Of a stretch of 64,000 bases of DNA, positions 33,864 to 42,900 are shown one piece after another; the first letter of the stretch is position 1; every line of letters starts with the position of its first letter. Source of the stretch: Bacillota bacterium. GTDB taxonomy: Bacteria; Bacillota; Clostridia; Lachnospirales; Lachnospiraceae. Location of the stretch: assembly GCA_023439505.1 (NCBI GenBank), contig JAEXNR010000032.1:124001-188000 (forward strand), given 5' to 3'. Below the pieces are notes generated by a model. It had not been told where the DNA came from, searched no databases, and was given only the letters and a program-made list of their open reading frames with translations. Both the position numbers and the translations under genes were made by a program.

Positions 33864-34349
33864 ATGGGGAAAGTTATATTAATATGTGGCAAAATCTGTA
33901 GTGGTAAATCGTATTATGCGAGAAAACTAAAAGAAAAAGAAAATGCAGTTATTTTATCAACAGATGAAGCAGCATATGATTTAATTAATAATGAACAAGG
34001 TGAATTTTATAACATTTTTTCAGAAAGGGTAAATCGTTATTTGAGAAAAAAAGCAGTCGAAATAAGTCATGTGGGAGTGAATGTTATATTGGATTGGGGA
34101 TTCTGGGCAAGTAAAGATAGAATAGAGATTTCTGAATTTTTCAAGCTAAACAATGTTCAATATGAATGGCATTATATTGACATAGAGTCCGACAGGTGGA
34201 AAAAACAAATAGAAGAAAGAAATAGAAGAATTGAAGAAGGCAATGGTGGTTCTGACCAATATTTAGATGAAGGTTTAATGAATAAGTTGTTGTCCATATT
34301 TGAAGAACCAAATAGAGAAGAAATCGATGTTTGGTATATAAACAGTTAA
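33864..34349 (+). CDS. P-loop kinase-like ATPase
   Basis: 161 residues with Walker A ILICGKICSGKSYYARKL at 5-22, ILSTDEAAYDL as the acidic strand, and NVILDWGFWASKDR, then a lid-like segment RNRRIEEGNGGSDQYL. It looks like the zeta-toxin/chloramphenicol phosphotransferase/AAA kinase group of small-molecule kinases. AGGAGG lies before the ATG. Substrate unknown. Confidence 0.8.
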   Translation: MGKVILICGKICSGKSYYARKLKEKENAVILSTDEAAYDLINNEQGEFYNIFSERVNRYLRKKAVEISHVGVNVILDWGFWASKDRIEISEFFKLNNVQYEWHYIDIESDRWKKQIEERNRRIEEGNGGSDQYLDEGLMNKLLSIFEEPNREEIDVWYINS

Positions 34350-34441
34350 TAGATAACTTCCAATTTGTCGAAGGGATGAATCATCCGCTGTTGTAGACTG
34401 CGTGGACCAAATGGTTAATCAGAATTTTTGGAGGTATAGTT

Positions 34442-34540
34442 ATGAATGTTTTACTGATGAATTGTAGCCCTGTAAAAAATGGTGGTGTTGCGGTCTTTCT
34501 GTTTTATATAAATGCAGTCATGAAAGGAGGTCAAAAATGA
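34442..34540 (+). pseudogene. 5' stub of a flavodoxin/NADPH-FMN reductase gene
   Basis: MNVLLMNCSPVKNGG matches the start of NAD(P)H-dependent FMN reductases (SP-x-KNG phosphate loop), with GGAGG upstream. After about 15 codons the likeness stops and the frame ends within the xis start. The break marks the left edge of the Tn916-like insertion. The rest of the gene is not found to the right of the integrase. Confidence 0.6.
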
Positions 34541-34767
34541 ACGCTAATGCAATACGCACAGGAAATAAATTCGGTTTAACTGTTGATGAAGCTGCCGCTT
34601 ACACAGGCATCGGCAGAAATACATTGAGAATGTTAATTAAGCACGGAAAATTGCCTGCACTTTTTATCGGAAGAAAAAATGTCATCCGCACAGATGTGTT
34701 GGAGCAATTTTTGGCGGCTAACCAGGGGATAAACCTCTTGGATATGGAACAGGTAAAAAATATATGA
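34537..34767 (+). CDS. xis: Excisionase, Tn916-type
   Basis: 76 residues with a MerR-like winged helix: FGLTVDEAAAYTGIGRNTLR, then LIKHGKLPALFIGRKNVIR and TDVLEQFL. This is the Tn916/Tn5397-type Xis layout, and an integrase gene follows. GAAAGGAGG precedes the ATG. With the integrase broken it is likely a relic. Confidence 0.87.
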   Translation: MNANAIRTGNKFGLTVDEAAAYTGIGRNTLRMLIKHGKLPALFIGRKNVIRTDVLEQFLAANQGINLLDMEQVKNI

Positions 34768-34867
34768 CAACGACAAAATGGAAAGTTGTGCAATCCGTGT
34801 TTTACCTTTATAATAATGGTATCACATTGCAACAGTAACCTTTGCCGTGATGAAAGGAGAATTTATT

Positions 34868-35734
34868 ATGGCAAAAGGGTCTGTTAGAAAAAAGGGAAAG
34901 AAGTGGTGCTATCGGTTTTATGTAGAAGATGCAAGCGGCAACCGCATACAAAAAGAAATGCCCGGCACTGAGAGCAAAAGCGAAACTGAAGCTCTGCTCC
35001 GAAAGCTATGGACGAATATGAAAATCAAGCATTTGTTGCAAAGGCTTCTAATATCACACTAAACGATATGTTGGATATGTGGATTGAGGAAGAACCTGCA
35101 CCAAGCAAACGTAGTAACGGAACTGAACGGTCATATTTGAATACAGCAAACGGGTTAAGCAGCATTCCCAAAGCAACGGATTACTTTTAATCCTATGCAG
35201 TATGCGGTGCTTAGAGGAAATCAAGATGATTTTGAGATGTTCAGCAGTGATGCAGATGGAGAAACGGACAAATCTCCTGTTGTTTCCGATGAGCAGTTTG
35301 GGCAGATGCCAGAGTATTTGCAGAGAACAAACAACCCTGCATTGCTCCCTATACAAATTGCTTATTACACAGGATTAAGGCTCGGAGAGGTTTGTGGCTT
35401 GACTTGGCAGGATATTGACTTGGAGGGAAAATACTTAACAGTTAGGCGTAGCATATGCTATAATAATACTCGAAAGGCTATGACAATCGGGCCGACAAAA
35501 CGCAAAAAGATACGCAATGCTCTGAGAAAAAGAGTTGACGGCTTGGAGGAGTTCCACTTTCATCAGCTCAGACACACATACACCAGTAAGCTCCTTGCTA
35601 ATGGAGCTGCACCAAAAGATGTACAGGAGCTGTCAGGTCATTCAGATAGTAACACCACCATGAACATCTATGCCCATGCCGCAAGAGAATCAAAGCGGAA
35701 CTCCGGGATGCTTCTCGAAGTGGCTACGGTTTGA
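34868..35734 (+). pseudogene. Tn916-type tyrosine integrase, decayed
   Basis: Starts MAKGSVRKKGKKWCYRFYVE (arm-binding domain). A base is lost near 35005 (frame passes from TEALLRKLW to MDEYENQAFVAKASNITLND). The core-binding domain is largely gone, with a second break near 35190. The catalytic part resumes as IAYYTGLRLGEVCGLTWQD (first Arg), loses the segment between PTKRKKIR and RKRVDGLEEF, and ends HQLRHTYTSKLLANG (His-x2-Arg) and LSGHSDSNTTMNIYAHA (Tyr). Two frameshifts and at least two deletions make it non-functional. No other Tn916 genes are present. Confidence 0.85.
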
Positions 35735-35875
35735 CTTGAAAACACATTTTCCCTTGTAGATTTCTGATAAGGAAATAAGGGACAAAAACCCCAAGAAAAG
35801 CTGGCTAAACGCAGTGTTTTCAAGGGGTAACGCAAACGGGGTAAAGATTATTTATATAATGTGGGGTGTAGGATA

Positions 35876-36667
35876 ATGAGAGATGTCCATGTGCATTTTT
35901 TACATGGAAATGGTGGCGGTTATAATATTGAATTTTTTGAGGGGTTTATCAAAGTCGCTCAAAATAAAGGGCTTGATGAAATATACTTGCTTGAACATAC
36001 CCACCAATTCATTGAGTTTGAGAACGTATATGAACCAATAAAGAAATACAACGATTATCAGCGTAACTGGATATGTAAAAAAATGAACAGTTCGATAAAA
36101 GAGTATATTAATTTTATAAAAACGGTAAAGGATACTCAATACCCTGTAAAAGTTAGATTTGGTCTTGAAGTTTGTTATATTCCTGAAACTGCTGACGTAC
36201 TTGCAAGCATTCTTGACGAATATGAGTTTGATTTTCTTACAGGCTCAGTACATTGGATTGATGGTTGGGGATTTGACCATACAGGACAGAAAGAGCTTTG
36301 GAAAAGTATGAACGTAAACGAGGTTTATAAAAGGTATTATAGCATAATGTTTCAATTATGCAAAAGTGGTCTTTTCACTGGCCTTGCGCATCCTGATTCA
36401 ATCAAATGCTTTGGTTATACACCTGATATTGACTTGACAGATTATTATAATGAATTATCTATTCTTTTATGTAAACATGGTATGTATGCTGAAAATAGTG
36501 GTGGACTAAGGCTAAATTATTGTTCTGATTTGGAATTAGGTCTGAATTCAAAATTGCTTTCTATTTTTCAAAAAAATAATGTAGAAATTTCTACAGCTTC
36601 TGATGCGCATAAACAAAGCGATGTTGGTGCAAATATTCTTGAGCTTGAAAATATGATCAAAGATTAG
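35876..36667 (+). CDS. PHP-domain phosphoesterase
   Basis: About 263 residues from ATG 35876. Metal ligands of the PHP fold are in order: DVHVHFLHGNG, IYLLEHTHQF, RFGLEVCYIPE, FLTGSVHWIDG, GLAHPDSIK and STASDAHKQSDVG. This is the set of histidinol-phosphatase-like (HisJ) proteins. It stands outside any his operon, so the substrate may be another phosphate ester. Confidence 0.85.
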   Translation: MRDVHVHFLHGNGGGYNIEFFEGFIKVAQNKGLDEIYLLEHTHQFIEFENVYEPIKKYNDYQRNWICKKMNSSIKEYINFIKTVKDTQYPVKVRFGLEVCYIPETADVLASILDEYEFDFLTGSVHWIDGWGFDHTGQKELWKSMNVNEVYKRYYSIMFQLCKSGLFTGLAHPDSIKCFGYTPDIDLTDYYNELSILLCKHGMYAENSGGLRLNYCSDLELGLNSKLLSIFQKNNVEISTASDAHKQSDVGANILELENMIKD

Positions 36668-36851
36668 TTTACACGAGTTATTTACACCTCATTTTGAATT
36701 ATTGAAATCAGAAAATATAGGAACGGAATTCCAGACACAATTCAAGGATTAGATTTTATGTGGACATGCTTATTTAGAATTTAGATTGGCTCACTGTTGG
36801 TGGCAACTGTAACTTAGAAATTTACATTTGTTAAATAGAAATAGGTAGATT

Positions 36852-37616
36852 ATGAAAGAAGTAGCAAAAATGAACAAGAAGCTAGTAACTCAATTTTTAG
36901 TATTCACCTTTATTATCGCACTCATTGGTTGGGGTGGGTTGTCTGTATGTGAATGGTTTGGATTCACGCTTGATGAATATCCTTTGTTAAACGCACTTTA
37001 TTTAATTGGTGCTTGGTCGCCAGCAATAGCTTCATTCATCGTGTTAAGAAAAAATAACGAAGTATTAGGCATAAAAGAATGGCTGAAAAATATTTTTACA
37101 TTTAAAACATCTGTATATAATTATTTGTTTGTCGTAGCCTTACTTATTATCTATATGGTTTCGCTGATAGTAACCTCTGGTTTGAATAAAGTAAATCCCT
37201 TATACCTTTTTTTTATCTACATACCTGTAGCTTTATTGGCAGGTGCAGGTATGGAAGAAGCTGGTTGGAGATATATTTTGCAGTCTGAGTTGAATAAAAA
37301 ATTTGGTTATTTACTTTCATGCCTAATTATTGCCCCAATTTGGCTATTATGGCATATCCCACTAGGGATAGGAGGGCTAACTTTATGGAGTGCAACGAAT
37401 ATATTTGGAATAGCTTTTGCAATGGGTGCAATTCATAAAATATCGAAGGGAAATATATTTTTGTGCGTGCTTTTTCACTGCATGATTGATGCAGCAGCAA
37501 TGACGATTGTATTTAATCAGACTACATTAGGCGCAATTATTACAACTATCATTATGGTCATCGTTTCAATCGTGGCAGTTTCAATAAATAAACATACCTC
37601 AAAAATTAAGATTTAA
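36852..37616 (+). CDS. CPBP-family intramembrane protease
   Basis: 254 residues, seven or so membrane spans. The conserved motifs are AGMEEAGWRYIL (EExxxR near 137), LLWHIPLGIGG and VLFHCMIDAA. These are the glutamate and histidine sites of CAAX/bacteriocin-processing proteases. In Firmicutes many protect against bacteriocins or process peptides. AGGTAG precedes the ATG. Alone in its unit. Confidence 0.88.
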   Translation: MKEVAKMNKKLVTQFLVFTFIIALIGWGGLSVCEWFGFTLDEYPLLNALYLIGAWSPAIASFIVLRKNNEVLGIKEWLKNIFTFKTSVYNYLFVVALLIIYMVSLIVTSGLNKVNPLYLFFIYIPVALLAGAGMEEAGWRYILQSELNKKFGYLLSCLIIAPIWLLWHIPLGIGGLTLWSATNIFGIAFAMGAIHKISKGNIFLCVLFHCMIDAAAMTIVFNQTTLGAIITTIIMVIVSIVAVSINKHTSKIKI

Positions 37617-37715
37617 TTTATTAAATAAATTACAATTTGTCGAAGAATTGATAATTCGTATTCGTTGGTTAAGGTGAACTAAAAATTATTTATATTTATA
37701 CGAGGAGGACGTAAA

Positions 37716-38069
37716 ATGAATAAAATAAAAAGAACAGAAATAAGCGATGAATGGGCACATTCCGGAATTGTTGAAGCGGGAGATTGTGTTTACATAAGTT
37801 ATTGTATGGGAAATGAAGGGCAATCAATTGAAAAGCAAATAAATGGTGCATTTGATGTTTTAGCTGAAAGGCTGGGAACAATTGGTTTGACATTAGAATC
37901 AGTTGTGAAAATGGATTGTCTATTCAAGGATATTATGGATTTATCATTTTTAGGAGAAATCATTAAGGAACGATTTAATGGAAAATATCCTGCAAGAAAA
38001 GCATTTGAAACAAAATTTATTAGAGAGGGAATTACCTTTCAGATTGATGCAATAGCATTCAAAGGATAG
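37716..38069 (+). CDS. RidA-family protein
   Basis: 117 residues with EWAHSGIVEAGDCVYISYCMG, QINGAFDVLAERLG and FKDIMDLSFLGEIIKERF then YPARKAFETKFI, the layout of YjgF/YER057c/UK114 deaminases. The arginine that binds imino-acid carboxylates in RidA sits in PARKAFE. GGAGGA precedes the ATG. It hydrolyses reactive enamines or is a relative of other function. Confidence 0.85.
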   Translation: MNKIKRTEISDEWAHSGIVEAGDCVYISYCMGNEGQSIEKQINGAFDVLAERLGTIGLTLESVVKMDCLFKDIMDLSFLGEIIKERFNGKYPARKAFETKFIREGITFQIDAIAFKG

Positions 38070-38130
38070 TAAATACAAAATAAACATTTTTTAGTAAATT
38101 TCTTACAAAACATTTCACGATTGTAAACTT

Positions 38131-38375
38131 AAAAAATGAAATAGAAAAACATATGAAAGCATCATCGCAAACAGACCTAGATAGGGCCTTAAATCGCCCA
38201 CGTCTCAGGTCTGTTTTTTTACCTGGAAGCGATTCCCTTCCTGCTTTCAGACCTGACCACGCGTAGCTTCTACAAATAAACAGCTTGAAAAAATGATGAA
38301 AATAATGATAATATCCCATAAAACCAGCCCAGATACCCTGTTTTAGCTTTTCCGGTCTTTCCCCAATTTTAAGAG
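38131..38375 (+). repeat. Dispersed structured repeat, copy 4
   Basis: Starts AAAAAATGAAATAGAAAAAC and keeps the order of copies 1 and 2: GAAAGCAT, long hairpin, ACCACGCGTAGCTTCTA, CCCAGA-CCCTG, TTAGCTTTTCCGGTCTTT. It is more diverged and has about 20 extra bases after the T-run. It ends the mosaic region; the LacI gene converges on it. Confidence 0.78.
38172..38220 (+). terminator. Hairpin plus T-run in repeat copy 4
   Basis: CAGACCT (38172-38178) and AGGTCTG (38207-38213), inner GGGC/GCCC, then seven T. The loop differs from copies 1-3 while the arms are the same. It would end transcription of the RidA gene. Confidence 0.7.
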
Positions 38376-38421
38376 AAAGAAAAGGGAACAGAAAGAATAA
38401 AGGGAATCAAAGGTAGATACA

Positions 38422-39426
38422 TTATTTAATACGTACGGAATCTCTTTCAACTATTCTGCAAGGAATATAAATGCGTTGCTGCAAAAGGTTACTGTTGTCA
38501 ATACGAGAACGAAGTTGTGCATATGATCTCTCTGCAATTACCTTTGTATTAATGTCGATGGTGGTTAGCTTAGGGGTTGAGTTTTCAGCAAGATCCGTAT
38601 TATCAAAACTAATAATGGAGATATCTTCAGGAACTTTGATGTTCTCCATATTAAGTCTCTGAATCAGAAAGTAAGCAGATCTGTCACAATGACAAACAAA
38701 AGCTGTTGGCAATACCTTGGGTAGCACAGTTTCAAGGCTATATACACCTGTAATATGATTGTTATTAGCCAGGTGCCAGGCGGGATTGTAATTTAGGTTA
38801 TTGGAAACCAGAGCCTTCTGATATCCGAAAAAACGATCTGATATGTTGGAAGTTTGACTGGGAATACCGACAAAGCCTATATTCGTATGGCCTTTTTCGA
38901 TCAGGTAATTTGTAGCGGTATATCCGTTAAAGAAGTTATCTACGATTACAGTATCATAGTTTAAATCGGGTTTATTGAAGTCTATCAGTAGAATTGGTAA
39001 ACCAAGTTCTCCAATGCTGTTGATGTATTTGTCCTTCATTTCTCCGGCTATAAATATCCCGTCACATTCATTTAAACTTGAAATATTTGGTATTGTACAA
39101 TTGCTTTCATCCTCATTGTTTATTACATATAGAGACAATATGAGGCCATCGTTATGACAAGCTTTATTCAAATAGTAAAATATTGTGGTATAAAAGTTAT
39201 CGTTTTCAAGAAAAAAACGTTTCGGAACAATAAATGCAAGACTATTGTTCAGCGCTTGATTTTTGTTCGCGGTTTTTAGGTATCCTAACTCTTTTGCTGT
39301 CTGGATAATTTTCTTGCGCAATTCATCACTTACATATTGTTGATTGTTAAGCGCTTTATAAACAGTGACTTTTGAAATGTTCAGGTAATCTGCTATTGTC
39401 TGCATAGATATTTTATTATTTTTCAA
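38422..39426 (-). CDS. LacI-family transcriptional regulator
   Basis: 334 residues. HTH TIADYLNISKVTVYKAL at 10-26 and the hinge helix ELRKKIIQTAKELGY, then a periplasmic-binding-protein-like core (LAFIVPKRFF ... GNTNIGFVGI-type strand at NIGFVGIP, CDGIFIAGE, VIVDNFFNGYTATNYL, SIISFDNTDLAENSTPKLTT). Starts at TTG 39426 with AAGGAG upstream. It lies divergent from a giant secreted lyase gene, with LacI-type palindromes between, so it probably represses that gene until a glycan breakdown product is bound. Confidence 0.92.
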   Translation of the reverse strand: MKNNKISMQTIADYLNISKVTVYKALNNQQYVSDELRKKIIQTAKELGYLKTANKNQALNNSLAFIVPKRFFLENDNFYTTIFYYLNKACHNDGLILSLYVINNEDESNCTIPNISSLNECDGIFIAGEMKDKYINSIGELGLPILLIDFNKPDLNYDTVIVDNFFNGYTATNYLIEKGHTNIGFVGIPSQTSNISDRFFGYQKALVSNNLNYNPAWHLANNNHITGVYSLETVLPKVLPTAFVCHCDRSAYFLIQRLNMENIKVPEDISIISFDNTDLAENSTPKLTTIDINTKVIAERSYAQLRSRIDNSNLLQQRIYIPCRIVERDSVRIK

Positions 39427-39480
39427 GATGCTCCATCTCCTTGTTTCAATGCTAAATATAAGATATCTCTATTATACAGG

Positions 39481-39520
39481 TTAGTTAACGAAAATACAAT
39501 ATCAAGAAATTGTTAACTAA
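39481..39520 (+). promoter_or_regulatory. Two LacI-type operator half-palindromes
   Basis: TTAGTTAACGAA (39481-39492) and TTGTTAACTAA (39510-39520) share the GTTAAC core and lie 29 bases apart, just upstream of the regulator's start, where they could serve autoregulation. Confidence 0.6.
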
Positions 39521-39596
39521 TGATGAATCGTTGTGATAGGACTCATATATTGAATTTTAGAAGTGTTATGAGTTTTAACTAATAATATATAATATA

Positions 39597-39651
39597 TTGA
39601 CATATAGTTGTTACTTGTGTATAATAAATTCATGGTTTACGTTAGCTAACG
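39597..39651 (+). promoter_or_regulatory. Consensus sigma-A promoter with LacI operator
   Basis: TTGACA (39597-39602), exactly 17 bases, TATAAT (39620-39625). The perfect palindrome CGTTAGCTAACG (39640-39651) starts about eight bases after the expected transcription start, an ideal place for repression. It drives the PL8 gene. Confidence 0.85.
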
Positions 39652-39916
39652 ATAAAACAAAATAAGAAACAAAAATGCATTGTCGAAAAGAGGAGAAAAA
39701 CCAGGAGTTTCAAATCGGGAAACATGCCACAGCACAGTCTCTGTCGGAGCAAATGCTGCATTTTTATTAGGTTAAGAATTAATTGTAAGAAGTGAGAAGT
39801 TTATCCTGGAGCCAGTGAAAGACGATGAAGTAAATGGTTTTTTCATAGGACATAATGACTTCATTTGAATGAAAGTAAAATCTTGTAGCAATTATTAAAA
39901 AAGTAGGAGGAAAATT

Positions 39917-42900
39917 ATGGAGAAAGGAACAAAAAGGATAAGAGAGGTTTTCGAGCCGCTAAAAAAGGTGACTGCGTATTTATTGGTCATTACACTAATA
40001 TTTTCAACATTGTCATCCCTATCGATCACACCGGTATCTGCAGCGACTCTGTCAGATGAGGAGAGCCTGCAAATAATCAAGAATAGGATCAAAGAAAACT
40101 TTTTAGGCAGTGATGCTTACCGGGTGGTCAGTGGTTCTGACATTTTCGGGTATATATCAAAGTCAATGGAGTATGCAAATTCTATTCAGCCAAACGGAAG
40201 CTGGTCGGATGTAAATTATGCAGATCGTACCAATAGTGCAAATGGTACTTTGTGGAGTCCATATCTTGCGTTATATCGTATAACGGCAATGGCAATGGGA
40301 TATAATCAGCAAGGGAATGAAGCATATCAAAATCCTGTTATAAAGGATGCGATAGAAAGAGCATTAACTTATTGGAACAGTGTTAAGCCTTCCTCCACAA
40401 ACTGGTGGGAGAATGAAATCGGACAAGCCATGTGTATGGGTGTGACAGGTATATTTATGGAAGGCATTATAAGTAAAGAGTGTCTGGACATATGTGTTAA
40501 CTATAATCAGGGCCGTCTGGATACAGTTGGCGCAAATGGTGTCTGGAGAACCCAGGATTATTTATATAAAATGCTGGTACGCAATAATTATCCCGAAATA
40601 ACAAAAGGAATTTCAACTCTGGCGAAAACACTGGCAGTTGATGAAGCAGGAACAGCGAGTGAAGCGGTTCAGGCAGATTCAAGTTTTTATTGTCATGGTG
40701 CAAAATTATATAGTGAAGGGTATGGAATGGCTCAGTTTAACATGGTTGCAATGTGGGTCGGGTATACCAGCGGAACTAATTTTGCTTTTTCTGAAGAAGG
40801 CTTAAAGGGATTAGAATTTTACATACTTGATGGTACCAGATGGATGATCAGAGGAGAGTTTGGGTTCCTGTACCTTGGATATCGAAGGTATAATACGATT
40901 GAAGAAGTCGGCAGCTATGCAGCCGATATTCTCCCCGGGATGATGATTATGGCACAATATGATACCGACCCGGATCGCAGAGCCGAATACCAGAAGGTGG
41001 TTGATAACATAAAGGGCACGTCTACTACAAACGGACTGGTTGGGAACAAACATTTCTGGCGGTCGGATTATAGCTCACATATGCGTGATAATTTCGGAAT
41101 TATGACGAAAATGAGCTCAAACCGTATTAACGGTGGAGAATACCGTTCCACGTTCCGCTCGTCTGTAGGAAATGAAATATATTGGAATGCGGCAGGTACG
41201 ACGGCAATCTTTGTAAATGGACAGGAATATACGGATTTGGTTCCGGCATTTGACTGGTCGCATTATCCGGGTACAACTGCTCCTTATGAAAAGATGCCAT
41301 ACTCTTTGGAATGCAGATTTAATGCAAATTCAAGCTTTGTAGGCGGAGTATCCGATGGCATGTATGGTGCATCCGTATTTACGCAGGATATGGATAGTAC
41401 GGTAGCACGCAAAGGATATTTTTACTTTGATAACGAAATGGTGGCTTTGGGTACAGGAATATCATCAACGCGTCCTGTTGAGGTTCATACCACAATTAAT
41501 CAGGGAATTGCAAAGGAAAACGCATCGGTTGATGGTGTACTGGTTCCAAAGGGTACCGCTCCGGTAACATATACAAATCCTAAATGGGCTTATAATGATC
41601 AGATAGGATATGTATTTCCGGAGAACTCCAATGTAAGTGTCTCGAATATGGATCAGACGGCTAACTGGTTAGACCAGCCAGCGCAAACAAAGCAGGCATT
41701 TACACTTTATTTTAATCACGGTATTAAGCCAAATAATGTATCGTATGAGTATATTGTTGTTCCGGGAAAAGATTCAGCTGAAGTTGAAGCATACTCGCAA
41801 AATATCCCGGTTCAAATTTTGTCTAATACAACAAACTTGCAGGCGGTAAGAAATGAAGGTTTAAAGCAGACACAGATGATCTTTTACAATGCCGGGAGCT
41901 TTGAATACCGTACCGGTGCTACCATAACGGTAAATCAACCTTGTCTGGCTATTGTTGATGAGAGTTCCGGAACACCAAAGGTAACAGTATCAAATCCTGA
42001 TATACCTGGCTTGGTGGTTGACGTGAGAATTGATCAGGCTGCTGATGAAACATTATATGGTAGATATAATTTGGGCAGTGGAATTCATTTAGGAGAATCG
42101 ATTACACAAACGTTAACTAATGTTCCTCTTACTGCTAATAATATTGTTGCAAGCTCTTTTTTACCCGGATACGCCTCTTTTAATGCAGTAGATGACTCTA
42201 TGGATACATCATGGCGCTCAGAACCAGACGAAAGCCAATATCTTGTCTACAATTTAGAAACGGCTAATTCTTATGTTGATAAAGTCACGATCAATTGGGG
42301 TGATAACTATGCAAAAGAATATATAGTTCAATATTCTATGGATAATGTAAATTGGACGGATGGATGTTTGCAATGGAATGGAAGTGGCGGACAGGAAGTA
42401 ATTAATCTGCCCTATGTAAAAGCAAATTATATCCGTATTTTATTACTCTCAAGCAATAATAAAACTGGATATGAGATTAATGATTTAAAAGTAAATAATT
42501 ATGTAAATAGAGCATTGTCCAGAGCTACGACATCAAGTGGATCAGCAAATTCAGGACAAGTAGCGCAATATGCAGTTGATGGTACTGAAAGCTCAAGATT
42601 TGCGGCTAATAACTCAGCTACTGCCTGGTGGCAAGTTAATTTAGGACAAAAAACACCGGTTAGAACAATTAGAATCTCATGGGAAAGCACTTATGCTACC
42701 AACTTTATCATTCAAAAGTCAGATGATGGATCTAAATGGACAGATGTAAATTCCTATACCTGCACGAAGCCGGGTTGGCAGGTTTTGAATATTCCTGAGG
42801 GCAGTATTAACTCACAATACATTAGATTACAATGTGTAAGCAGGGTTGGAACTACATATGGTATGTCATTTTATGAATTTGAAGTATTTTCAGAGCCTGA

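Larger units (their letters stand above)
39427..39916 (+). promoter_or_regulatory. Divergent control region and long leader of the lyase gene
   Basis: 490 bases with two operator-like sites near the LacI gene, a consensus promoter with a third site, and a leader of about 285 bases before the lyase ATG. The leader has a small TGCATTTTTATT-type inverted repeat (GCAAATGC near 39750) but no riboswitch that I recognise. Confidence 0.6.

Noticed and set aside
29935..38069. Integron cassette array
   Set aside because: No integron integrase and no attC-like hairpins between units; only two short shared words.
3591..38375. tRNA-associated integrative element
   Set aside because: No tRNA gene at either edge; the only integrase is a broken Tn916-type gene inside, so the island cannot be assigned to it.
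39652..39916. Riboswitch in the lyase leader
   Set aside because: The leader is long, but no conserved core of a known class could be recognised and no terminator hairpin precedes the start codon.
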